Assembly (NCBI GenBank): GCA_003116995.1
Contig: BDSL01000102.1
Location: 248,001-312,000 of the forward strand
Reading direction: 5' to 3'
Source: Yamagishiella unicocca
Taxonomy: Eukaryota; Chlorophyta; Chlorophyceae; Chlamydomonadales; Volvocaceae
Length of the DNA stretch: 64,000 nucleotides
Shown here: positions 1 to 12,979 of the stretch, in pieces
Position numbering within the stretch: position 1 is the first letter of the stretch
How the letters are laid out: each line of letters opens with the position of its first letter
Made by a program: the position numbers and the translations under genes
Notes under the pieces: model-generated
What the model was told of the DNA's origin: nothing
Seen by the model: the letters and a program-made list of their open reading frames with translations, nothing else
Databases searched by the model: none

Positions 1-525
1 ACGGCCCACCGACTGCCGTACCGCCGGCGTGGTGTCGATCCCCCTTCATAACGCCAGATAACGCTGGCATTCTCAGTCCATTCTCTCCTCGCTCAATTCG
101 CACGTGCAGACTCTCGTATCAGCAGGTGGTCAGTAAAAGGTTCACGAAGCGCGGCAGCTGAAGTCACGCCTCGAAACGCCAGCGGGCCTGCGCGAACCCA
201 CACTAACATGCCGCTTTCTTCAGCAGCCCACACCTGGTCACACTTCCACGCAATTACTGGGGATGGGCGGACCTGGCTGGCCCTGGTTCAGACCCCCCCC
301 CGGTTATCTACAAACTCACATCCTGCCTATCTGCCCTCCGCCCATGACGCCAAGTGCTCAACACTCCTTTCGGCCCATCGATCGCAGCCTCGGCCCAAAA
401 TGCTGTTAGACACACACCTTCGCGACCATCGAGCCCCAGTCAGCCCCAGCCAATCAGTCATCACGAGCTCACGACGCGAGGAAACCCACCACACGCTGCC
501 ACCCCAGCGTCCCTTCCTTGACCGG
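1..525. other. 3' flank of the CbbY-like gene
   Basis: No gene seen. No minus-strand TGTAA was found here, so the poly(A) site of the CbbY-like gene may lie outside the window or use a variant signal. Confidence 0.45.
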
Positions 526-3500
526 CTAGACGCCCAGCGTGGAGCCGTAGGGGCTGGGTGCCCAAGAGATGTGGCACATGCCCTGGTCCAGGTCGATGTC
601 TGGCACCACCTCGCAGCCGTCGTCGTCGCAGAGCTGCGAGAAGATGTCGTTGATGGACACCTGCGACCGCAGCGGCAGGCAGGGCGCGGAGGAGCGGGAG
701 GAGCGGGAGGGACGGGAGGAGCGGCGACGGACATGCAGCCGTTCGTAAGGGTGTGGCGTGTGAATGAGCGTGCAGCCGGAAAGGATTGGGCAGTGCCATG
801 GAGCACTACCGGCCACCCCACGGCACCGCTGGTGCTCTTCCAGCTAACTAGCGCCTCCCCAACACCCCAAACCCGCCCACCTGGTACAGCGGCCCCTTGA
901 GCGTCTCTACGACCGCCGCCGCGCCCTCGGCGCAGAAGTCTACGCTGGCGGTGGAGGCGGTGGGCGTGATGATGCACTTCATGCCCGCGCCCACAGCGGC
1001 GCGCAGCCCCACCTGCGTGGCAGGCAGGCGGCCGGGGGGGCAGGTGGGCAGACACGGTGCGTTGGCTTAGCGGGGCGGATTAGGGTGCAGTGAGCGGTGC
1101 TGAGCAGATAGCTCTCACCGACAACTTCGCCGCAGCCCCTGCGACCATAAGCACCGGCATCCCAAACCTGTGCTGCAAGGGTCCCCCGCCGCAGCGCCAC
1201 ATCTGATTTGCTACACCGCCTACTCTTCTTCCCCACCCACCCACCAGTGAGTGGCGGAAGAAGTGTTCTAAAAGGTTTTCCTTCGTACACGGGTTTTCCT
1301 TGCAACCTACCAGTGAGTCCTCGATCACCACGCAGCGCTCCGCCGGGATGCCCAGCCGCTCACGTGCTGCAGCGAGGTGGCCGGGCAGCAGCCGCACCAG
1401 CAGCAGCAGGCGTTGGTGCTTTAGTCTGGTATTAGACGCGGCGGCCAACAGCAGCAGGCGTGGGTTGTCTGTCGTGACTTGGGTGGCGCACCGACAGCAC
1501 CCAGCCCAAGAAAGCCCCCGGCTTTGGAGGGACAGAGCAGCGGCCCCCGAGCACGCGAGCAGGCATTACGCACCCGCTCAGTGGATAACATCGCTGGAAG
1601 CCCCCAGGCTTGGGATCGAACCTCGACAAGTGCCAAATGCCAAACAAGCTTCGGTGCTCACCCATGTTGTAGATCAGCGGGTCGGGCTTCTTCTTTGTCA
1701 CGTCATCGCCCGCCAAGATGACGTCGAACCTGCGGATGGGCGCGCAGCGGGAGGGTGGAGGGCGGGACGGCGCGTGCGTGTGGACTGTACCCTCGGCACC
1801 CCAACATACGGTACAACGCTCCGGCCCCTTCCCATCCCCAACATGCACCAGCGCCCTGCGCTCAACAGCCGGCAGGCAGCACCAGCTCCGAGACCGGGTG
1901 TCACGCAGCCCACTCGCCTCGCCAGTCGTTCCGGCCCCACCACGGAGTTGACGACCTTGTCGAAGCCCGCCCGCGTGGCCGCGGAGCAAATGCACATGGC
2001 CACGTCATCACGCGCCAGGCCCTCATCCATCAGCTCCAGCACACCTACGGCCCCCAACACACACCGGCAAGGAAGCCGCTGGTAGCCCGAACGAACGAAC
2101 GACATGGCGGGTGTACACCTGAGAGTGCCGCAGGCACATGCTGCAGGGATGACGCGTTACAGAGATGCAAAATAAGAGTGTTTCATTTACATGCACCATC
2201 TGCGCCGTCATGCCCCACTGCGATGCCTGCTGCGCAGTCCCGCCGACAGCCTCGCCGCCCCTCCCTCGCCGCAGCCGCCAACCCGCAGTCCGCACCTGGC
2301 CGCGCCTCCGCCGCTGTCTCCACGATCACCTTGTAGTGGTCCGTCTTGCAGTCCTGGGTGAGGCACGCAGCACGCGCGGTGGCAACATCAGTTCGCACTG
2401 CGCGACATGCCACCACACGACGCGCTGCGCTCCTTTCAGCCACTCGCAGACCTCCCTCCAACCCGACCTCCACCCAACCCGACCTCCCAGAAGTTGCGTT
2501 TCTGCCCGCGAGCCTGCCTCCTACGAGCACCCCTTCCACAGGGCACCCCTTCGTCCATTCGCTCAACACATCCGCCCTCATGCTAATTGGGGCCCCCGCC
2601 CCCGCACCTGCCGACCTACGGGTTTCCTCGCGTACCCGCCCCCCACCTGCAGATCGTCCACCAGCTTGTTCTTGGCCTCCTCCGTGGTAGGAGCCGGGCC
2701 GTTGATGGAGGCGGGCCAGCCGTTGTTGTTGAAGTGGTACTTCATCTTGGGCTTGCCGCCGCCGACGGTGTTTTGCAAGATGTCCTGCGGGCCGGTGGTG
2801 GCCGGGGGGCGGACGGAGGAGCTGCCGAGCCTGAGAGGAACACCCTGACAGGCCTGGCCGACCGCCAGCGTGGCGCCATGTTATCTATATGGCGTGAAAC
2901 TGCCCGCCTGCTTTGTCCCTCCCCCCCTGGAGCCCGGGGCGTCGGTCATTGGGTGGGCGGGGGTTCCCTAAAGGGTATATGAATACGTAGCTTTATGAAC
3001 TTTACATAGTAAAGCTACGTACCGCCTGCCGCCGCTGCTGCCCGTGGCAAGCCTAGCTCACTGGCTAACGGAATTTGACCCACGCCGCCGCCTGCCGCCA
3101 TTTCTGAAGGCAGCGGTGAACCAGCCCATTTGTCCAGGGTCCCTGAGCTGTGGACCAGACCACCTATCAGGCTTTCTGCGCTTCAAATAGGACTGAAGCG
3201 CTGCCACATGCCGTTACTGGAACGGCCTCAGACTGTCCGTGCCTGGTAAGTGGAGGCCCTTCGCAGCACCGTGGCTCCCCACCCTCAAAGGGCCCCCACC
3301 CTCGCCGGGTGGAGGCCCCACTCCCACTACGCCCTCTTCTTCGGGAAGACCCTTCCTGTTAACCGTCCCCTGATCTCCCGCCATCCTCTCACCGTCTAAA
3401 CCCTTCCCCTCCACCCGCCAACCCTCACATAGTATTCGGTGCTCCACACGAGAGGAGTACCGTCGATGGTGCACTTGAAGGCGTCAAAGGCGGCATTGTA

Positions 3501-3811
3501 TGCCTTCCTGTGCAGCTCCTCGGTCTCCACAATGACGCCATCGCAGCTACAATTGAAGTGTGCAAGCGATGTCATACCGTGTGGAGAGATATGCAGCCCA
3601 TCTTAACTACTCACTCGAATAGAAGGGCGGACGTATACTGCTTTGTTCCGGCTGCCTTTGCGACGATCGAACGGCGCGCAGGTGTGGCCCGGGGGCTGGA
3701 GAACGCCTGGACACGAGGCCGCGCCTGCTGCCTCAGCGCGACGACGGTGTGCGATGCCTTGCGACCGCCGCCAACGAGGGCGCCTCCACGGTAGCCTAAG
3801 AGGGTCGCCAT
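526..3811 (-). CDS. Plastid CbbY-like HAD-superfamily phosphatase
   Basis: Multi-exon gene read from 3811 down to a TGA at 526. Exon 1 (3811-3615) encodes a Ser/Arg/Ala-rich leader typical of a chloroplast transit peptide, ending ALLF. A GTGAGT donor joins it in phase to exon 2 at 3546, giving the HAD motif I DCDGVIVETEE. Later exons carry the cap region VGGGKPKMKYHFNNNGW, motif II in MCICSAATRAGF, motif III in AGDDVTKKKPDPLIYN and motif IV in CVVIEDSLVG. The C-terminus ends in an acidic stretch and SPYGSTLGV. All HAD catalytic motifs are present, so it should be an active sugar-phosphate phosphatase acting in the plastid stroma. Layout matches the plant CbbY-like subfamily that includes Arabidopsis At4g39970; the substrate is not shown by sequence. 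Internal exon borders were not all fixed. Confidence 0.9.
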
Positions 3812-4459
3812 CGGTCGCGTTTAGACTGCGGATGTTCTGTAAAATGCACGTATACGGATTATAACTAGGCTAGGAAGAGGAAAGCGAGAAGATAACAACA
3901 CAACAAGGCTGACCCACAAATCGCAGAGGGCGGTCATACCATGGCCCTCCGGCCGTACATAATTCGGTATCCAAGACTTCAACACGCAGCAGTTTGACTT
4001 CAGGTTAGAACCTCGTTCACAGTATTAGGAGATAAATAATCGTACCTCTGGTAACCAGTTTGCGGAATTGACCGAACCCATGGATTGCCCGGTGAAGAAG
4101 GTGTACCGGTATGCAGTCGCTGGAATATCTTAACACTAACAACGATTCCTTGGACCACGTGTCGGAGCACCGCCTCGCTCTCACGGGCTACCGGTTCCGG
4201 CCGTTCAGGGAGGCGCCGCTCGGGAATGACTTACCGCCTCCATCGGCAAACGCAGGGCCCTCTGACGCTGCCTACATCATTCGTGCTGACTTCAATAGCG
4301 TGAAAGGTTACCATCTGCTGATGAGGACGCACCACGACGACCCTGACGTTACACGTAGATATGCCCGGGTATTGATTGTTCCGGACGATAGTTCAACAGC
4401 ACGGATACACATCAGGCGAAGGCGGATTGCCGCGCAGAAAAAGTAGCGGAATGTTAAAA
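3812..4459. other. Intergenic, 5' flank of the CbbY-like gene
   Basis: Lies between the start of the CbbY-like gene and the poly(A) signal of the RIB72-like gene. A 111-codon plus-strand frame (4111-4446) is present but has no recognisable family, splice or signal support. It probably holds the CbbY-like promoter; no clear TATA box was seen. Confidence 0.5.
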
Positions 4460-4464
4460 TTACA
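4460..4464 (-). terminator. TGTAA polyadenylation signal of the RIB72-like gene
   Basis: TGTAA on the minus strand 130 nt after the stop codon, the normal green-algal polyadenylation motif. Confidence 0.55.
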
Positions 4465-4593
4465 CCGTGCACTGGAAGCAGCGCAGCCAAGTGTCCCCCA
4501 CAGTTGAGGGCGTTATGTACCGTTCTGCCCACCCCAAACCCTGATGTACGGTTCTGCCCACCCAAAAGCCCATTATGCTTCTATGTACTTCCT

Positions 4594-7500
4594 TCAGCGC
4601 CTCTGAAAGGAAGCGGTGTGGCCCACCCCTCCAATAGCCATATTTGTCGTTTGCCACAGTGATGTCGGCTGCTTCATACCGGCTGTCAGGTAGGTGCCAC
4701 TTCCCGCATTACTCCGCTGCGCGCCGTTCCAGCTCACATTCGGTGTATCTTGCGTGGATCCTCCCGCTTTGTTCGGTTGCAAGCCGTCCCAGCTCATGTT
4801 TGGCGTGCTCGCTGTGGGGGCTCCCGCCATGCTCGATTGCGAGCTGTTCCAGCCCACGCTCGGGGCATCTCGCATGGCATCCCCCGGCTTGCTTGGCTGA
4901 GAGCCATTCCAGCTCACGTTTGGCGTTTCCCGCGCTGCGACACCAGACTGCGTGGCGGTCCAGCTCACATTCGGCGTATCCCGTGCCGCAACGTCGGACT
5001 GCGTGGCGGTCCAGCTCACGTTCGGCGTATCGCGCGTGGGCACTCCCGGCATGCTCGCCTGCGAGCCTTTCCAGCTCTTGAGCGACGCATCTCGCAAGTA
5101 CTGCCGGTCGTCACTGCCCAGCTCACTTTGTGCGGACTGCCACTGGCTGTCGGCTTTGTGTTGATAAGGCGGCACCGCAGGCACGTCCACGCGGGGGTAA
5201 CCTGGTGTGGGACCCAGTCCCCGGTATCCTGGATCGCTGGCTGCGGCTGCTGCACCGCGTTTCAGTACCACCAGACCGCCAGGGTGCGGGCCCCAGTCTA
5301 CTCGCCGATGCGGCGGCCAGGCGCCGGCCCGTAGGCCTGGCGCCGGGAAGGGCACCGGCGGAGCCGAGGGGCCGGACTGTGGCGGTGGCGCCTCCGGTGC
5401 CTGATCAACGCCCGGGAAGCAGGGTGGTGGACAGTGGCAGTGGGTCAGCATGTCATGGGAGACGGCAGGCGTATGTGAGGGGCGGGGCCGGATTGCTGAA
5501 GTGAGCGCGTGGCGGAACGGCGGGGCTCTGGAATCGAGAAAATGTCCTTCAGTTAGGCCAAGAAATATTGTAGGGGTACACCGGAGCGGCCGCCAGCCCG
5601 TTCCAGCAGCCCTTTGCCCACCACCCTGCGTATGTCGCACACAGACGCACCTGCACCTGCGGCGGCTCCTGCACTGGCGGAGGCGGCGCCAAACGCAGTG
5701 CCGCCAGCAGCTGCCCAACCAGCAGGCCCTGCCGGTCGGCCCCGAGATGCCGCACCAGCGTCGTCACCTCGTGCGGGCTCAGGTCGGAGCCCAGAGCCGC
5801 CAGCAGCGCCTAGGGGCGGGGAGATCACGACAGCGATGTCAACACGGCAGCTACGGCTGCAGGCAGATGTCACACGGCCACTAGCTGATGCGGGGCATCG
5901 GGCTCAGCACCCAAAATCAAAGTACTGGTAAGGAAGGTGCTGGATACGCTAATGAAGCCAGGACATGTAGGCGTGTAAACGTATACCTCGGCTCATATAC
6001 CTCGGCCCTATCGCTGGATTGGGCGTGCAACCTCGCAGCGTGTCCTAGGACCCGGCCCTTGCTCCTTTCCCATCCCATCCCTGCAGCCGGCCAGCGAAGC
6101 AAGCAGGCACTCACGTGCAGCTGGTACTTGTCCACGTAGCCGGAGCCTTGCAAGTCAGCTGCCAGTAGGGCGGCCCGCAGGCGGTCGGGCAGCTCATCCG
6201 GATACAGGGCCAGCCAGGTCTTCAATTTACCCAGCGCCTGGCGGAGAGGTAGCAAGGGAGGCGGTTGGGTGTGCTGTGCGCTGGTAGGAACGCAGTCGCG
6301 CCCTCCGTATACGCACAGCGGACCTGTTCCCGAGCTCCGCGCATTCCCAAACTTGCGCGGTCCATGATCATCCTGCCCACCCACCAGCACCCACCCGCTC
6401 ATAGTCCGCCCAGGGGAACCGGTAGCTCGTCCGCTCCATGTAGAGCAGCGTGGAGGCGTCCGCGTCCAGAAGCTGGAAACCCCGACCGAACACCTCCAGC
6501 ACTGCCCCCACCTGCAAGGCGGCGGCGGGCTCAGGCAGGTCGGTGCAGAGGGGGTGGACAGGCTAAGGGCGCCGCTGCGGACGGCAGTGCCGACGCATAC
6601 CCAGCGCTGGAGGTAAAGCCACGGCCAGGGCCACGCAGCTACCGTCTCATACGGCAGCCCATGTAAATCCAACCGCGCCAGGACCTCTCTGCCCCCTTGC
6701 CTGCATGTCCGTTTCCGCGAACTGCTGCCCCGTGGTGGGGTTCTGCACACGGGTGCGCTCCAGGAAGGTGCCCTGGTCCATGCCGCTATTCTCGCGCTTA
6801 GGCTCCCAGACCGCCAGCGTGCGGTCCAGCAGGTGGAACGACAGGATGAACCTGGGGACATGAGGGCGGTGACGTGGTGCCGCGCCAAGGAGCGGAGCGC
6901 AAAATGGCTGGCGTGGATGAAATAGCCGCGAGGTCAATACCACAGGGCATCTCCTTCAGTGTCAGGCGATGTGCCCGATGGTTCTACGTTCTGGTCTGGA
7001 ACCCGCTGTAGCAGTTACTACTACAGGGCAACAACTACAATTGTCACTACAGGGTGTGGACGAGCGCAGTTGCGGCTTCCACGTCTGGCACGTCCTCCCG
7101 CCATCCCTCCCTCCCTGACTCGCCCTGTGCTGGCGACAAGCGCCCATCTACCCACCCACCTGCGCTCCGCGTCGTGCGGCCCCACCAGCGGCCGCCCCGG
7201 CCCCAGCGGCACCATGACCGCCTCGAAGCGCAGCACCTTGTTCCAGTTCTCCAGGTAGTCCGTGTACGACCGCGTCACGGCCCGCGGCACCAGGTGCAGG
7301 ACGTTCTGGAGGCTGTCCTCCTCGCTGCCGATGCCGGAGGTGTTCGGAGGGATGTTCAACGGCGGCCGCTTGGGGCCCAGTGGGTCAAAGTCCACCTGGG
7401 GTTTGGAGTTGGCGGCCACCCGGTGCGTGTCTATCGTGATGAAGGGCACTGGCTGGTGAATTGATCAGGGCACTGGCTGATGGGTTCACCAGGGCACTGG

Positions 7501-10496
7501 CTGATGAGTTCATCAGGGCCAATGCTCGCTCCCACAACCGGCCATGGATCAACTCCTAACAACCGGCAACCGCGAACCGCACCTGGATCGGAGTGAGCTG
7601 CTCCTCGGTGATGCCCGGCGCGTTATCCCTCAGCCAGGTCCGCGTCGGCTCGTCACACTCGTACAGCACAAGCGGCCTGCCGTACACGTTGATCGTGGCG
7701 CCCAGGACCAGGTCGCGCCAGTCGTAGTACTCGATGGCCAGCAGCCGCCGGGTGCCGGGCGACATGGGCCGCCCGTCTGCGTACACATGTACAGAGGGAC
7801 GAGGGCGTCAGCGAGGATGCGGAAATATCCAACAGGGAGGCAAGACGCCAGGAGGCAAGCCGTGGCAGCAGCCTTGTCGCCCCACAAATAACAGAGGAAC
7901 CCCACCCCACCCGACTTACGAACGGGCGGCACCGTCTTGGGCAGGCGGCTGCGGCTCAGCAGCAGAGGGAAGGGGTCGCGGCCGCTGTTGCGCCGCGCCA
8001 CCTCGCGCACCTCCACCGTTCCATCCGCCACGTGGTAGCAAAAGGAGAACGCCAGGATCTCGCCGAAAGTGACCGCGGTGTTGTCCCAGGCGGCCAGGAA
8101 GCGCAGCACCGCGTTGTCCCGCGCCTCCACCTCCGCGGGCAGCCGCACCGGGCACACCTCGAAGACGGCGGAGGGGCCGCGCGGCGAGGCGCGCATGCCG
8201 TCCTCGTCCGGGTCTTGCGGCAGAGGCGGCCCGCCGCCTGGCGACGTGGTGGCGGCTGCCCTCCCTCGAGCCGGGGGCTGACCGTGCAGGCGGGCGCGGG
8301 AGGCATCTAGGGCCTGCCGGGTGGAACGCAGCCGGGCATGGAGGTTTTTCTTGCAGAGGCATGGAGGGAGGGTTTCAGCTACGTGTCACGCAGGCGCACC
8401 TTGCGGTGCTGGTTGTACGCGCCCTCCGGGTAGGGCTCGTCCGGCGGCTGCTCCTGGCCGTTCTCAGTGTAGAAGACCCGGGTTGGCCCGTCAGCTGACG
8501 CCAGTCGGTACGTGCGGCGGTACAGCGTGATGCTCCCTCCGACGCGCAGGTCGGGCCAGCGCAGAGGAGAGCCGTCCTCCTTAATGGCGCTGCGGCGGCA
8601 GCGATGAGGCCAAGCATGTGGTCTAGTTAGTGCCCTCTCTTCCGGAGTTCGGGGGGGCTGAGGCTTCGTTAGACCTCAACCAGCGCAATACCCCAGGCGC
8701 GTGTCGAGCTATAGGGTGGGCGCTTACCAGTGCCGCTTGAGCAATGTCCCCTGTCATGATACCACGCGGTGCGCGGAGAGACGGACAACACCACGTCAGC
8801 CGCACCGCAGTCCACCCGGCGCCAACACGGGGCATTGGACACATGCGGGGACGGACGGGTCGAGGGGAGGCAACAAAAGCTGAGCGCCCAGGGCAGCGGA
8901 AAAGCTCGAAAGCCGTTGATGCGCGGGTGTAAGGAGTGGTGCACGTGCAGTGCGTTGGAGGCCGACCAAGGTACCGCACCGCAGGCAAGGCGTTACAAAG
9001 CACGCGGTTGTGCATGAACATAAAGGGCAGTGAAGATTCCTACAGTGCAGCATTGCACTCGTAGAGATGTTAGTGACCGAATTATTTAGTGATGGGGCTC
9101 AGGGCACCGCAGTTTCCATGACGCCAGACGCGGCCGTTGACGGTTTTCACGCCGTTGCTGTCGGCACGTGCGCACCCGCCGTGCGCGCCAGGTTCATAGC
9201 AAAACCGCCCCTTAAGCTCGTCGGCTGTTCCCAACGCCGCGCTGACCTCCTTGGGACATGGCCAACAACCTCCCGTCACCATTCCCTCAATCCCTCCCCC
9301 CCGCAGGGGCTCCAAGTTACACGGATATCACCAACCTGTGGCATTCCGCTGTTCAGCTCCCGTATCTCCCCAATTTCCACCTGGTCGTTTTCCAGGTAGT
9401 ACCTGCGGTTGGATGGATTGACAGCCTACAGTCGGCAAACACGAACAACCACGCCTCAACCCGCCCCCCCAACGGTCGCCCGGTCCCATGTGCCCTGGTC
9501 CCGTGTGCACCGCGCCTGGTCCCGTCCCGATCACCGCGCCCCGGGTCCCCTGTTCACCGCACCTAACCTCCATGACCACCTGTTGCAAGGCCCCCTTGCA
9601 AAGCCATCATAACAGCCCCACGGCGCCTAGCAAGCGCAACCTGCTCAGCAAGCGCAACCTGCTCGCACCTGATGGCCACTTTGCGCACCCTCCAGGACTC
9701 CAGAGGGCTGTTCGGCACCTCCTCGTCGAAGTAACCACCGAAGCTGAGGACCTAGTACCGGGCCGTGACACCGTGAAATGTGACATGGTATCCATGGGGT
9801 TACTTCCAGGCACGTTAGGCAGGATCCAGTGAGAGGCCATGGGACGCCAGATGACACCACGACTGCGCTTAGGCGAAAAACACCATAGTGCGCTTTGCTA
9901 TTGGCGCTTGAGGGGCCCAGTTGTCCATGTCCTGCCTAAACGTAGTCGTCCCGCCTCCCGCCTACCTTACGGTCGTAGGCGATCCAGTTTGGCACCCGGC
10001 CTGGCCGCCCACTGCTGCCCGGCTCCACGAATTGTTCCCGCTGCGCTGGCGGGCGCGCTCCCTCATGCAGAGCAAATGGTGGTACTGGCCCAACATCCTG
10101 GACGCGTCCACCCCACTTGTAGGAGCGGTTTAGAGGATTTACTGCTTCCTGTCCCCAGGGAAACGTAAGAGGCGTCGTGGGGTGCTGGATTAGGTGCTCG
10201 ATTAGAATGGTGTCCTGGTGCAGGTTGGCTACAGGTAACTGGGTTCAGGCAAACCTGGACAGCGTACTCGGTTTTCGAGCGTCAGAATCTGATCTTCTTA
10301 GGTCGGGTGCGTTGCCAAGATGGTATGCCGCGCTTAGCAGCGTGATGCGCACGCGCTGTGCTCTTCAACCCCGCGCCCAGAGCCGTCCCCACGCCTATCT
10401 CAAGTTAATATGGATTTTACTCACAACGTCCTCGGCAATTGGGTAACCGTTGATGTACCGCAAAGTTTGCCCCTTCGGCTTTGGCCCCATCTGCAT
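4594..10496 (-). CDS. RIB72: RIB72/EFHC-type ciliary doublet protein with Trp-repeat tail
   Basis: Starts at 10496 with MQMGPKPKGQTLRYINGYP and is spliced through many exons to a TGA at 4594. Three DM10 domains are visible. The first includes PNWIAYDRK, VLSFGGYFDEEVP and YYLENDQVEIGEI (10100-8400). The second includes VREVARRNSGRDPFPLLL and LVLYECDEPTRTW (8200-7560). The third includes NKVLRFEAVMVPLG and WEPKRENSGMDQGTF (7450-6400). An EF-hand-like loop, ADLQGSGYVDKYQLH (about 6130), and a second EF region (about 5760) follow. This is the order of EFHC1 and Chlamydomonas RIB72, microtubule inner proteins of ciliary doublets. The C-terminus is unusual: a Pro-rich stretch and about seven 17-20-residue repeats with core TPNVSW, as described separately. 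Orthology to RIB72 rather than a paralog is inferred. Confidence 0.88.
4680..5112 (-). repeat. Coding tandem repeat, TPNVSW units in RIB72-like tail
   Basis: About seven in-frame repeats of 17-20 residues, each with a Trp in a core resembling DTPNVSWNGSQ and a small/polar linker. The frame is open across the whole stretch and the repeats vary at synonymous and non-synonymous positions, so they look translated rather than satellite noise. Confidence 0.75.
6955..7024 (+). mobile_element. Solo LINE-like 3' tail inside a RIB72 intron
   Basis: Diverged copy of the tail repeat found in the 42.5-55 kb array. It shares blocks such as TTCAGTGTCAGGCGATG, GCCCGATGGTTCTAC and GGTCTGGAACCC. It is antisense to the host gene and lies between two DM10-3 exons, so it should be removed by splicing. 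Confidence 0.65.
7447..7522. repeat. Three-copy 27-bp tandem repeat
   Basis: Three copies of a unit beginning AGGGCACTGGCTGATG in a RIB72 intron. The last copy has a short internal dyad (CTGATGAG and TTCATCAG). Confidence 0.7.
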
Positions 10497-11219
10497 GTGA
10501 CATCGGCAGCTCTGGGGTCGGCGAATAGTAGAGAATACCTCAAGTGGCCCTGCAGTGGCCTCCGCTGATCCATTTCATTTTCCCGTTGTTAGCGAACACG
10601 CACCGTTGCTTGTAAATTGACGCCCGGAAGGTTCGGCAGAGGGGGGCCATTCTGCCGATGCTCATCGCTACTGTAACCCGCAGCCCTTCTCATCTTAAAG
10701 AATGCGAGCTCTTGTACACCGGTATACGATGACTGCCAGGTGACAGTTTTGCACGGATAGGGCAAAGGCTACAGCCTACGTCTGCGATAAGCTATTTGGA
10801 CAGATAGACGCCTTCCTACTATGAATTGCTGTTACATAAGCAGTTACTCTGTGTTCCTTTCAGAGTAGCAATAACAATAAACCAGTCAACGACACTTTGA
10901 CTTTACGTCATACGACGGAAGTTGGTTAGACGGGCCTATGTATCAGGCAAGGCAGAACCAGCCGCGGACTAGTGTCTAAGGTACATAAGCATAGAAATTA
11001 CATCTCTCATGTAGAAACAACAACCCTGATGCCTTGTGTCACATCAGAGTCGCGTACACTCGGCCACCTGCACGCTGCGGAACTCGGCGGAACCGACTGC
11101 CGAAACGTATCATGCTCACATGGGATAGTCCGATTCAACTCACGGAGCCTATTTATGTGACTGTAATCCTTCAGATGGCACCCCATGTGGCGTGGCATGT
11201 CACGGCGCAGGGCGGCTGA
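10497..11219. other. Intergenic, mTERF 3' flank and RIB72 5' flank
   Basis: No protein gene seen. It contains a minus-strand TGTAA at 10998-11002, a plausible mTERF poly(A) signal, and the upstream region of the RIB72-like start at 10496. Confidence 0.55.
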
Positions 11220-12979
11220 TCAAATGGACTCCAGCACATACTTCACGATGGTTTCTGGCGGAGTTTCAGTGTATTGCAGGTACTCGACGATCTTGCGCAG
11301 GTTAGCGTTCACATCCAGCCCAAGGAGCGAGGGCCGGCTTATAACAGCCGCCGCTACGTTGCTCACGCCGATACTCGTCAGGTAGTCCCAAAATGGCTGA
11401 AGCCGGTCGGACACGCTGTAGCTTAGGAGTGGTGGATGGCCGCTTATGACCTGTAGGGCCGGTCAGGGGTGGGGTCAGGTTTCACACGGTTTCATTCAGT
11501 ACAACGGATGAGGTCGGTTCTAGGCGGCCAGAACCAACTCTCTTGGGCCTACGGCTCGTATGGAATTTGCTTGAGCGAAGGTGCCCACTCCATAGAACAA
11601 AGTAAACATAATGTGTAAGATAACCGCCCGTTCATACACCATGTTTCACACGGGGATAGCCAGTGTTTACTGAATCCTGTTCGCCTGTCCTTGAGGATGC
11701 TCGTGTGGAAAGGCAGCCCGTTCCTTTTAATGCTCCTCGGTACAGCATGATCACAACTAAGTTCTCTCTCCATCGCACCTTGGCTACGTCTCCCACAGAC
11801 ACTCCCCGCGACAGAAGGAAGTCGACAACGGGCTTCATGTCCGCGTCAACGTCCAGCTTGCGTGCCTGCATGCGAATGAGGCTTTACTGTCCTGTTTCTC
11901 ATGTTTAGGTTAGTATTCCCTCGAACAAAGAAGTGCTATGACCACCTCGCAGTTAGCGCTTACACTGGCATTCCTGGTACGGCGGCCATCCCCGTATGAG
12001 AGGAACAGCGAGTCGGGGTTCATGGCGATGTCCAGCACCCGGGCCACCTCAGCCTGCCAAATGGCGACCCAGAAGTACGCAGCGCAGTGAATGAAATGTT
12101 GTAGGCGGATCGATACGTTTTGCTGGCAGGCACGTTCGGCTTGATCGGCCACCCTGCCAAATGTTGCTATCCGCATCTGCCCGAGACTGAACGACTCGCC
12201 CACCAACCTGGTTGGTAAAGCCTATTGTTTTCAGGTAGGCGGCACCGTTTAGGTAGGCGGGGTCCACAGTGGGCTTGCCGGCAAGGCCTGTAAAGGATAT
12301 CAGTGGAACAGCAAGCGTGGAGCAGAAACTAAGGAAAGAGCCGGATAGCCCCAGCAGCTCTCCAAATCCCATCGTTTGATCCCAAGACGTGGGTGTCGTC
12401 AATCTCCTTTGTCCAAGCCGGATTTGCGCCCCCCGCAAAGGATGGCAATGGCGGGCTGTGTGACCACACACACGAAGGGCGCTAACGTACGCGATGCCTT
12501 CCGTGACCATGGCAGCAGCACATGGGAGGGAAATAAACACCTGGGTAGTGCGGGGCGGGCGGAGACGGCTATAGGGACCCTGAGCACAAACCCACAAACC
12601 CCGTGCGCACAGCACTTCCATACGAGGAAGGGGCGTCCTCAAGACAGGGTAGACAAGTTGTCCCCGGTGATATTACGCAGCATGGGGAGTTGGACAGTGG
12701 TATGACCGGGCCAGTCCGACACGACGTGCTAGTGTCGGGACAGGTCGGGACCAACGGGTTCAGAGCCTGTCGGAAACCCAGTAAATTGCATAGCTTCGTA
12801 CCTTGCTTAAGTTGGCCCAGAGCCTCCTTCACGCCCGCTTTGCCTGACGCGCTGCTGTGTGCTATCGGCATGCGGCGGCCGTGGACGCGAACCGCAGGCC
12901 GTGGCGAAGGGCTCGCGCAGGGCCGGCTTCCTGTAGCCACTTGCAGGCGTCCTAACATCATAGCTGCAAGCTGCAACAA
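11220..12979 (-). CDS. mTERF-family organellar nucleic-acid-binding protein
   Basis: Starts at 12979 with MLQLAAMMLGRLQVATG, a leader rich in Arg, Ser and Ala that suits organelle import. Exon 1 (12979-12802) joins in phase to 12287-12208, giving AYLNGAAYLKTIGFTNQ, then to an exon starting at 12053 (AEVARVLDIAMNPDSLFLS). Later exons contain ARKLDVDADMKPVVDFLLSR, and the last encodes WDYLTSIGVSN, VISRPSLLGLDVN and the C-terminus YVLESI. The recurring pattern of about 30 residues, with Leu/Val helices and a Pro-containing turn, is the mTERF repeat. Family members bind plastid or mitochondrial DNA or RNA to control transcription or RNA maturation; the target here is unknown. One junction near 11900 was not resolved. 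Head to head with SmB. Confidence 0.85.

Noticed and set aside
4310..4330. CTGATGAG, resembling a hammerhead ribozyme core
   Set aside because: No GAAA box and no matching helices nearby.
4111..4446. 111-codon plus-strand frame
   Set aside because: No family, splice or signal evidence; it lies in the promoter region of the CbbY-like gene.
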